Below, in pieces: positions 1 through 8,334 of a stretch of DNA of 15,498 bases. Source of the stretch: Candolleomyces eurysporus (lineage: Eukaryota > Basidiomycota > Agaricomycetes > Agaricales > Psathyrellaceae). The notes below the pieces were generated by a model. It was not told the DNA's origin. It was given only the letters and a program-made list of their open reading frames with translations, and searched no databases. How positions within the stretch are numbered: the stretch's first letter is position 1; the number at the start of each line of letters is the position of its first letter. Location of the stretch: contig JANBPK010001402.1 in NCBI GenBank assembly GCA_027579435.1, forward strand, positions 1 through 15,498. The letters are read 5' to 3'. The position numbers and the translations under genes were made by a program.

Positions 1-355
1 ATTCCTAGACTCTCTGGTTGTGCCGCCTGAGTGTCCGAGCAGTTGCGTGTAAAAGGTATAAGACTTTCTGAAGCCGCTTGAGTCGAGCCGCCTGACTTTT
101 AGCACGGCGTCAATCAAAGTAGCTTCTCCGGTCAGGGTATAATACAACTGGGGCGGCTTCAAGTTGACAGCCTCGAGCAGCTTCAACTCTCGTGTCCCTA
201 GAGTCGTAGTACTAACTCTTTTTCCTCCTCAAGCCGCGTGATCCTTATCGATAGCGTAGTTATTCTTGTACTTAGAGACTCAGACCGCGTCAACTTTATA
301 GTTTATTATTGCGAAAATCGAACTTATATTCGCTAAAACAGACGCGGTCGTATCA
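1..355. repeat. LTR-like dispersed repeat, copy 1 (cut by window edge)
   Basis: This stretch matches 7495-7851 in the same orientation. The right 200 bases are almost identical; the left 150 bases carry most of roughly two dozen differences and small gaps (counted by eye). Similarity stops abruptly after GTATCA at 355, where copy 2 also stops (7851), so that is a real element end; the flanks beyond differ. The left end lies outside the window. It holds several copies of a GCCGC(C/G/T)TGA word and encodes nothing recognisable. A terminal CA fits an LTR or solo LTR, but no pol gene or target-site duplication is visible, so the class is open. Confidence 0.75.
283..349. other. Nested hairpin at repeat end, copy 1
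   Basis: GACCGCGTC at 283-291 is the exact reverse complement of GACGCGGTC at 341-349, enclosing an AT-rich stretch. Inside it GCGAA and TTCGC form a second, inner stem. The structure sits 6 bases from the element end. The loop is long (49 bases), so this may be a protein-binding inverted repeat rather than a folded hairpin. Confidence 0.5.
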
Positions 356-565
356 CCGGTCTTTGCTGAACTCATCTTTCCCACGTAGCCCGAGACTACG
401 ACATGCTCAAAGGTGCTTTCAAGTTTCGGATTTATTTCTAAGGTTTTAAACCCTCTCACACTTTGAATACATGCATTGAAGAGCCCAGAATTATACTGCA
501 TTCGACCTTAGAATGCCCTAATATAGCCCTAGAAGGAATAGGTGGTTGCGACTTCAAGGCGGAGG

Positions 566-1147
566 CGGAGTCTGAAGTTCCGATCACTGGAGGTCGCGCG
601 CGAGAATTTGAAAATCCATNCCATGTCCTTCTGGAACACCGTACCCTATGATTTCTGAGCAGCAGCTGCCCTGTGAGTTTGGCNGTCTGCTTTTGCAGCT
701 GCTCTAGCTTCCCATGGTTTCCATGCAGCAGCTGCTCTGTTCCGAGGACTCTATCCTCGGGTACTTGTATGGTGCAGGTACCCAGTGCCAAGAATACGAG
801 CTTATAAGACCCAGTGACTTGTATATCATGTGACCATGTCTGTAGCTTTGTGTTCAAACCTTGCTATGTGGAAATCTTTTCATTGCATTTCAAACACTGA
901 AGGTTCAGTTTGAGCAGAATGAATTTTATTATATTTATGATTTTAGAGTAGAAGAATATAAGAGCACTTCCCAAGGGCCATGAACTCCCTTGAGTCCTCG
1001 GAATATGCCGCGCAATGCGACGGCCCATAACAGGCAAGTCCCTCCACTTTGCAGCTGCTCCAGCCCCCTATTACGGTGTTCCAGAAGGACATGGATGGAT
1101 TTTCAAATTCTCGTGCGCGACCTCGGAGCTTGAAACTCCGACTCAAA
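566..1147. mobile_element. MITE-like inverted-repeat element
   Basis: 591-643 and 1072-1123 are inverted copies of each other over about 52 bases, with one substitution and one surplus N at 620. Weaker inverted similarity extends outward to about 566 and 1147. The outer part of the right arm contains a small perfect hairpin, CGGAG (1124-1128) and CTCCG (1136-1140). The interior of about 430 bases has no gene and carries four GCAGCTGC palindromes (662, 695, 728, 1051). This arrangement fits a non-autonomous DNA transposon. No target-site duplication was recognised and the exact ends are uncertain. Confidence 0.5.
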
Positions 1148-1643
1148 TCATCACACGATCCCTGCATTTACCCATCCCCGTTCCCTACACATACCCATCG
1201 CCGTACCCCGTCAGGGCCTCCTAAGGTCGAGCCAGGTAGGCAATCGGACTTGTTAATGGGTAGCTTAAATTTATATGAAACTTAAAAACCTTACATTTAA
1301 GTCCGAGGTCGGGCTTGAGCTGGCAGGGTCCATCGTGCACCGCTACTCAGTAACTGGGAGATGCGACGTAGTCTCACTATCTTATCTGGAGGTTGCGTGC
1401 TCGCAGAATTCCGAGCTTTAACAAGTCTGAGTTGTCAGTAGAGACCTATGTCCTACTAAACCATGCATCTCCATTTGAGAACGAGGTTATTTACAACAAA
1501 CTCGCATGCACACTGTTCCAATTTCGGCCTGCGTAACTGAACGGACTATACGTAGAGCGGCCTGAGCTGTATAGTAAGATAAATGAGGTGGGAATCTGCC
1601 AGAGAATGTGGTCCAGCCAAGGTGTCAAAAGTGGGATTATTAT
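1148..1643. other. Intergenic region with possible hAT-like terminus
   Basis: No gene is seen. On the minus strand, the stretch ending at 1342 begins TAGCGGTGCACGATGG and continues into CCGACCTCGG and, further in, runs of GGGTA/GGGGATGGGTA (1163-1216). That resembles the end of many hAT elements (TAG-G-GGTG start, subterminal GGGTA repeats). No partner terminus or 8-bp target duplication was found, so it could be a relic or chance. The remainder up to the alpha-kinase stop codon is presumably 3' untranslated or intergenic. Confidence 0.25.
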
Positions 1644-4169
1644 TTACTCGTCGGTGTCCAAGTCGTCGCCGATGGGATTCTTGTGCATGCTGTGCATACC
1701 TTCCAGGTTAGGGGAAGTATGAGTGGACGAAGAGGGACTGGGTGATTTCGAGACCCTGGTGGTATGCCCGTCTTCCTTGGCCTCCAATCCGGATCGAATA
1801 TCATCGACACTGGGGAGGCCCAACAGAGTGCAGATCGAATTACACCTGTGCTGATCCACAAAATCTTCGAGTCCTTCCCAACCTTGATCGCCGTGTCCAT
1901 AGCTTTCGGAAGAGCTAAAGGGGCGTCAACATGTTTTAGCTCGTGCTTGCAGCGAATAGAGGATGAGCACAGACCTGTGAATCATAAGATCGAAAAGAAC
2001 AAGACCCTGAGCACTGGTTTCCGCCTTTCTGGACGTCATAGGAAGCATAGCTGTGTCAATTCCTGCACCCAACAGAATTCAGAACAAAATGGTAGGAAAT
2101 TACAATGGTGTTGACTTGCCTTGAATATCAACAATCACTATCGCTCCATCCGAGTCATAGAATGAGAAGTGGGCAAGCGAGTCGCAGGTCTTACCCACGA
2201 GATCTTCGTTTCTGCCTGCAGTTTCTGTTCCCGAGAACTTGCGTGTCACGCCTGGATCTGTGCTGAGTAGCGGATCAACAAGCCAGGCATGGCCCTTGAG
2301 CGGCCCTTCAGCCACTGTAAGAATGAAAGAATCCATGACCTTGATATCTAATATGTAATAGAGAGGATTTGAGGTGGGCCGTGGCGCGTTGTCAGAGAAA
2401 TTAGTTAAGTACCTGAACAAGAAATTAAGTGCTTACTGCAAATGGACTTCTTGGCAGCTTCACGAAATCTTTCGACACATTGGCTTGCGACTGTTTGGCG
2501 CAGTAACTCCTCTTTCAAATACAGTAGATTCTGCGACCGTGTGGGAGGGCTTCCATCATCATTACCAATGTTATAGAAACTCTTTGCGGCATATGAAATG
2601 CCAGCTATGAGCATCTGGACTTTGTGATAAGGTGATTTCAACCATGCTGAGTGACATGGACGACTTACCTTGTAGCTGTTCTTCATTTTACCCGAGGCAA
2701 ATGAATTCTTCTCGACAACTGCCTTAAGCACCTCTTCTTCCTCTACCCAAATGAAACTGTTATCTTTGTCAGCAGCATAGGTCCCCCTCTTCACGATGTA
2801 AGTGGTCCCTCCAGAGCGGCTAAGCGTTGTTGCATAGGCGTTCTTCCCTGCAGGCAAGACTCCTAAAATTATCAGCTATAGATCAGCCCCAACAAGACGT
2901 TAAATTGAGCGTACGAGGCTTCTTGACAGTGCTACTGAGAGCAGTTTGGGCGTGAAGATCTGCGGCAACAACACTGTTTGCTCGCTTTCCTTTACGAGTA
3001 GTGACATGTTCGACTTTCTAATGAAGAGAGCGTTACAATTCGATCATTAGCAGTAGATGTTACAGGTCAAAGAGGGCTTACCTTGGTGTAAGTCTTGCTC
3101 TCGTATTCTCCATCATCCTCGGCACCGGTAGGATTGTAGTAGACGACAACGTGAAGGTCCAGAACTGATCGTTTGGCATCAGTAGTCGAGACACAAAGAG
3201 TATTTGCATGCGCCCTGCGCCAAACATCGCCAAGAGTTCCTTTGAGCCAGTCTGGATTGACTGTAGTCTTTGATGCAGTCCACAAAAGTGTGAAATCATT
3301 CCTGTAACCGTTTGCATAAGTCTCACACAGGGGGAACAATTATAGAGATCCGAACTCACAGATCAACACGATATTGACGATGCTTGGTGTAAGCGTTGTC
3401 CGTCACAATCCGGACTTCTTCAATTACCTCAGTTATAGGTGTATCTTCAGCATATGCTGTTGAAATGGCATTGAACTGAGGACCAGATCGATACTTGCCA
3501 TTATCATAGTCGGTAATTCTACTGATCTAAGAAGCAAGGTTCATAAGAATCAAGTTAATTCTGTGCGAAGACTGAATGAGATGCCCAATACCTTGACATT
3601 CAAACGCTTCACAGCCCTTGAGACTGTGTTTGACGACTTCAGTTTGGAGGGAGCAACACGAGCACCAGGCATTGCACTGCTGACTGCATCAGCATAGCCT
3701 GTTGCCATGTGAGATAAAGTCTGCAGAGCTCGATTCTGAAGCTACATCCGGTGAGCGGCCAAAAACAGAAGATTGGTGATTTAGAAAGGCCTACCTCAAT
3801 GTCTGCAGGACTATCACCATGAAGCTCCGAAGCCTGGACACGGGAAGACAGAGAAACGCGTCCATCTGGGCCAGTATGAGTGCGCGGATTGACGGGATTA
3901 GCAACCGCACTTCGAGCTTCTTGAAGAGTTCCATCTTTGGGAAGCAGGTGGTCAAATAGAGTGTACAAATAGAAGGAATAGAAAGGAATACCAGTATCTT
4001 CGCACACTGAGCAGACTTCTCCTTCTAGGTACTCGTACACATTTCCACAGTTGACGCACACACCCCACTCATCAACATTTGATCGGGGCACCTTCATTTT
4101 GCAACGACCACAACGGGTTTCGGGGATAAGAGCTGGATAAAGCTTAGAGCATCCGGAGCAGCGAGCCAT
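1644..4169 (-). CDS. Alpha-kinase (MHCK/EF2K type) with N-terminal zinc module
   Basis: This is an atypical Ser/Thr kinase gene with ten exons: 4169-3795, 3741-3592, 3526-3360, 3301-3082, 3017-2915, 2862-2669, 2614-2437, 2347-2120, 2062-1975, 1914-1644. Joined, they give 1974 nt, 657 residues, with every junction in frame. Residues 4-56 contain four CxxC pairs (4/7, 20/23, 38/41, 53/56), likely a double zinc ribbon. The middle (about 130-340) has no domain I recognise. The kinase domain covers about 340-610: a FASGKMKNSYK strand (393-403), a candidate ATP lysine in AAKSFYNIG (Lys414), the VDIQG motif (Asp536-Gly539), and the family's zinc site, His567, then HxCxxxC at His590, Cys592 and Cys596. 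The C-terminal 50 residues are Ser-rich and acidic. The last-but-two intron starts with GC (GCAAGT). Basidiomycetes carry expanded alpha-kinase families; substrate unknown. It is divergent from the integrase-like gene. Confidence 0.9.
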
Positions 4170-4883
4170 GAGAAGACAACAGTAGACAAGATGGTGAGTG
4201 AGATTTGGGTGAAAGAAATCTATGAGCTTATGTACGTGCTACCAGAGATGTCGGCTATGCGTGCAACAAGACCAAAATGGGAACCCTTCATCTGATTTTG
4301 GCCATGTCAAACTTAGCTAAGACTCATCTGCATCAATCTGGCAGGGTCTGCTTTGTGCTTTAGGATCCGTCCATCCCCAAAGAAATCTGAACCTCATGTT
4401 ATAGGTTCAGAACAATAGTTGTATCTTCGCTGAGTTGCAAAACGAGGGATAATGGCTCATTTTCTTGGGGCAGATGAGTCTGGAACTCTGCGTGAAAGGG
4501 ACTTGCAGTGGACTGGAACAACGCAGCAATAGCAAATTGGCTTGGTATGACGCCATTACCAGCACCTTGAGCTGGTTATTAGCATGGAATTTCTCGCTAT
4601 CTAACCGCACCGGTCATCTTAGAATTTGCCTTTGAGCACTGGCCAATGAAATGACCCCGTCTTATCAAGTTACCTTTGTTTTGGGGTTCAGGTGAATCCT
4701 GTATGACGCATTGCCAAGAGCTGCATGCAAAGGACAAGGTCTTTGAGTTCTGTGAGATAATTTGGCTGCTGTCACACTAGACAAATGGGTATTTAGGATG
4801 AGTCTGAATGTGTATAATTTTCCTTGTCCCCCAACTTCCCGGTTCTGACTTCTCTCAAATCATAACTTTCTGTCTACACCGTA
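4170..4883. other. Divergent intergenic/promoter region
   Basis: This 0.7 kb separates the start codons of the alpha-kinase (minus) and the integrase-like gene (plus), so it must hold both promoters. The sequence is AT-rich. I see no conserved gene, no convincing TATA box and no repeat in it. Confidence 0.5.
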
Positions 4884-6512
4884 ATGTTGAGCACAAGTGT
4901 CACTGCAAACAACAAGACCGGTCGTAATCAGTGGCGGGACCAACCTATTCGTTAAGTCCTCTCTTGTACTTGTCATAATTTTTCCAAGTGTTGACAGTCA
5001 CAAACTGCTAATTGAGACCATTCCTGACCTTCCTGATCGGCTTCAGAAATATGTCAACGAGGGCATACGCCAGAAGGACATTCCAGAGCACATTAAAAGG
5101 GATTGTGACGGTCAGATCATCAGGTTTGCTTTTTGTTCGCTTGTAATGCTTCCCTAGCCTCATTCTGTTATTATAGCTTATCGTCTGTCAAGAAGATGAT
5201 GAAACGATTTGAGATCAAGACGGTCAAACGAAGTGGCTTGTCGGATCTTGAGAAGGGGGTTGCCATTCTTAAGCTTGTTGAACATGATCCCCTGGGACGG
5301 TATGGGTGTCGTTTGGTTCAAGAGAAACTGCGACTTCAGAGCACTCATGTTTCCCGGTACATCGAATTCATTCCTATGACTTGTAAATTATCTTCTAATG
5401 TTCTCTGTGGACAGCAACTTCACGATGACATTCTTGAAGGCCGAGAATCCTGATGCAGTAGTGCGTCGTCACCCTGCCACACGTAAGCAGCACAAGCATG
5501 GTATTTACTCATCTGGACCAAATGAGGAGTGGTGCTTCGACGGCCACGAAAAGATTCTCATATCTATGAGGATTGCCGTTTATGGAATCATAGACAAGTT
5601 CAGCCGCATGGAGCTTGCGCTATATGCAGTTCCCGATGCCAGGAATAGTGATGTTCCGGTCGCTGTCTACTTGAGGACGGTCAAAGAACAAGGCGGTATG
5701 TCATTGTCAATGTTTATGGATACCCGCGAGGTTATTTCGGACCTTTCAACGTCAATCTCTAGGCATACCTTTGTCAACAACAAGCGATAAGGGTTCAGAG
5801 CTAGGAAAGCTCATTTCGCTTGTTCAACAACTTCGGTATGTAGTGTGCACCAATTAGCCTTCTTGAATTGTACTAACTCCTTCTTAGGAAGTCTTACCAG
5901 CCCTATATCAGTGAAGAAGATGTTCCCTCCCATTCTGCTGTCAAATCACCACAGAATATCACCAGGGAGCGTGGCTGGCATCCAATCTGGGAGAAGGAAC
6001 TAGCCAATGTTCTTCATTTCTATCGAACAGGACAATTTGATGCCGGATACTTCCCAAACGACGATTTCCATATGTGAGAATCATTCGCTTGCTTCCTGTC
6101 AATCTTGTCGCATTTTTGGGCTCACTTCACTCTACTCAGGTCTCTTTCATGGTGGTTATGGGCTTCTATTGTCCAGCAGAAGCTTAACGAGCTGCGCATT
6201 GAAAATCAAGTCCATACAATCCGGCATCAGCCCAAAATTCTCCTTCCATCCGACGCACGCAGAATCGACCTTTATCGGGATCCTGGTCGCTACAATGGAG
6301 AAGATAAGTTGATTCCAGTTCCAGCAGAAGACATTGACCGTCTTCTCGCTGACATGGATGACCCTCTTCTTTTCCAGTTTGGAAATGATGAGGCTGTTGG
6401 CCTGTTCCGCGATCTCCACCATGCAATAGGTAGTCCCAAGTTTGTTGCTATCGACAGTTGGGCGATTTTTCGGGATATGATTGACTTACATATGCGTCGT
6501 CTCTCAGCTTAG
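4884..6512 (+). CDS. DDE integrase-like protein with spliceosomal introns
   Basis: Secure exons are 5123 (end of the first well-read block, open from about 4998), 5177-5356, 5415-5695, 5763-5835, 5888-6073 and 6140-6512. They give about 420 residues. An N-terminal helical, HTH-like DNA-binding region precedes a retroviral-type integrase core: first Asp in WCFDGHEK (codon 5539), second in TTSDKGSE (5786), Glu in NITRERGW (5967). The triad is therefore complete. The C-terminus (LHHAIGSPKFVAIDSW...) is typical of a basidiomycete integrase family. The 5' end is unclear: ATG 4884 starts an N-terminus containing NNKTGRNQ, but its frame meets TAA after 23 codons. Joining it to the main frame needs an intron with a poor donor (GTGGCG, 4931) and an acceptor at 4988 or 4997. 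No terminal repeats flank the gene. Five introns suggest a host-like or domesticated gene rather than an active transposon. Confidence 0.75.
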
Positions 6513-6659
6513 ATGTAGCCGCTCCTTTCGTTCTCACCCATTAGTTGTATGCCTGGTTGTACATCAAGATTCAACAAGCCGGTGATGAGATCGGTGCTGC
6601 CGAGCTCAGAAACACACACACAAAACACCAACCACAACCTATAAGCAAGCTGTGTATAG
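6513..6659. other. Intergenic, AC-rich simple tract
   Basis: This is the short 3' flank of the integrase-like gene. It contains an AC-rich low-complexity tract at about 6608-6640 (ACACACACAC followed by AAC/ACC runs). No gene or terminator signal is recognisable. Confidence 0.4.
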
Positions 6660-7851
6660 TCGAGCGGTGCGAGAGTCAGGCCGCACGAAGTCAAAGTGCG
6701 AGTTTGTGGGGGTTATAGAGTGAATTAAGAATACTAAGTTCTCGTGTTCTCTCTTTGATACGCTCCACAGAAACTAGAAGTACCCTAGTGTACAGCTAGT
6801 GAGATTCCTATTCCCAAGTAGTCAAGCCTGGTGACTGCTTAAGTGCCTAAGTTCCAAGATAAACTGATAGTTCACGCCGTGTGAAGTATGAGCAGAAAAC
6901 TTGATAGATTTGTCGGTAAACGCAAGTAAAGATAAAACAACAAAGATACGATGATGCCGCTCGAGCCAGTAGTTAGCGTGTATATATACTACTTCGAGCC
7001 GCGTAAAATTAGATAGAGAGACACATGTGATAGATAAGTTCATAGCCAATAATAAAAGTCCAAGCAAAAGATAAAGAGAAAATAGAACCGGGTATTGGTA
7101 GAGGCCGCGCCAAGATTGTAGCCGCGCGAGTCAGGCGCGCCTCTGGACGCCAAATTTAGATCACCATTTCCTTTCTGGTGAAGCCGCGTGAGATGCCGAC
7201 TGATGATCAAGAGTGGACGGGCATCCTTGCTCCGCGTCCCCTACTCTCGTTGCTAGTCTCAAGCCGCTTGGACAGGTACGGTTGCCTCACCCGGCATCAC
7301 CTGCACCTTTTCACCCGATGCCAACGGTCGGTCTGGTCATTCCCTTGACTCAGGACTCGAGCCGCTTCAGTTCCTCGCGCCGCGTCGGAGCTTATCACAG
7401 CCACCCAGCTGCGCCACCAGCCATGGACTTCGTCGTTTCGAAAGACCACTTGTGCCGCTCCAGCACTTGTACTCGATGAATATGAAGCCGCCTGATTTCT
7501 GAACTTCTCTGGTAGTGCCGCCTGAGAGTCCTGACAGTTGCGTTGTAAAGGTATATGACTTTTCTCAAGCCGCTTCAGTCGAGCCGCCTGACTTTTAGCA
7601 CGGCGTCAACTAAAATGGCTTCTCCTGGTCAGGGTATAATACAACTGGGGCGGCTTCAAGTTGACAGCCTCGAGTAGCTTCAACTCTCGTGTCCCTAGAG
7701 TCGTAGTACTAACTCTTTTCCCTCTCAAGCCGCGTGAACCTTATCGATAGCGTAGTCATTCTTGTACTTAGAGACTCAGACCGCGTCAACTTTATAGTTT
7801 ATTATTGTGAAAATCGAACTTATATTCGCTAAAACAGACGCGGTCGTATCA
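6660..7851. repeat. LTR-like dispersed repeat, copy 2 (longer copy)
   Basis: 7495-7851 is the part shared with the window's first 355 bases. The same GCCGC-centred words continue upstream (near 6674, 6877, 6955, 6997, 7101, 7121, 7180, 7262, 7360, 7447, 7485) and stop near 6670, so the element probably covers about 1.2 kb. The left boundary is inferred from motif density only; TGTGTATAG near 6651-6660 would give a TG...CA element but no matching 5-bp target duplication was found. The short open frames inside are not convincing genes. The element ends 44 bases before the start codon of the gene fragment at 7895. Confidence 0.6.
7779..7845. other. Nested hairpin at repeat end, copy 2
   Basis: The same pair of 9-bp inverted repeats as in copy 1 lies at 7779-7787 and 7837-7845, again 6 bases from the element end. 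The inner stem has one C-to-T change (GTGAA against TTCGC) that leaves a G-U pair in RNA. The outer stem is unchanged between the copies. Confidence 0.5.
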
Positions 7852-7894
7852 ACGTCCAGGCAATTGAGAGGAAGAATCCAGAGGGGAGAGTTTC

Positions 7895-8068
7895 ATGTCA
7901 GGAAGCGCACATCAGGACATACAGCGATGGATAACAGACCTTTATGCCACTCATGCCATGGTTCTGTTTGCAGATGGAAGAAAGCGTGGCAGCGGCGACA
8001 TATTCAACGGCTCTGGCACAGCTCGGCAAATCGTGCCTGGCTGCTGCCTGCGCGCGTCATCAAGATGA
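7895..8068 (+). pseudogene. 5' fragment of the gene family found at 14653-15103
   Basis: A 57-codon open frame begins MSGSAHQDIQRWITDLYATH. Bases 7866-7985 align with 14648-14760, including the upstream GAGGGGAG context. Differences are coding-like: several are at third positions and one gap is exactly one codon (TGG). Similarity ends after about 28 residues (VLFADG), and the rest (ending CCLRASSR) has no counterpart in the other copy. It is probably a partial gene duplication directly beside the LTR-like repeat; a short independent gene cannot be excluded. It retains the ATG that the other copy lacks. Confidence 0.5.
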
Positions 8069-8334
8069 CGATGCTAATGATTGTAGTTTAAACTGATGTT
8101 TANNCACNAGTCTATTTTTAGTGCAGTGGGCAATAGGCACCGACCGCGTGTCGCTGCTGCAACGTGGGTGGGCGTCTTTTTGCCTCTTCTTCTTCTCCCT
8201 ATCACCCGTCTCCCTCATCACTCTATTCCTCCCTATCTTTCTCTCTCCGTACCGAAGCGCTGGTGGGCCAGGTGTCTTTTTGAACTTCCCCAGGGCACTT
8301 TGACCAAGCGAGGCTGCGCAGGGAGCCGTCAACG
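8069..8334 (+). promoter_or_regulatory. Presumed promoter/5' leader of the Ost-alpha gene
   Basis: A strongly pyrimidine-rich tract (about 8177-8252, CTTCTTCTTCTCCC-type sequence) lies 80-160 bases before the start codon, a common feature of fungal promoters and transcription start regions. Three ambiguous bases lie at 8103, 8104 and 8108. No TATA box is evident. The call rests on position and composition only. Confidence 0.35.

Noticed and set aside
280..501. Minus-strand open frame (begins MQYNSGLFNACIQSVRG) as a gene cut by the repeat
   Set aside because: It crosses the repeat junction at 355, matches no family I recognise, and has no supporting splice signals or extension; probably chance, although 356-501 could be a captured exon.
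6608..6640. AC-rich tract as a CRISPR-like or structured array
   Set aside because: It is a simple dinucleotide/low-complexity tract with no spaced repeats.
1..7851. A single full-length LTR retrotransposon between the two repeat copies
   Set aside because: The interior lacks gag, protease, reverse transcriptase and RNase H; the integrase-like gene has introns and is not in a pol polyprotein, and the flanks of the copies give no shared target duplication.
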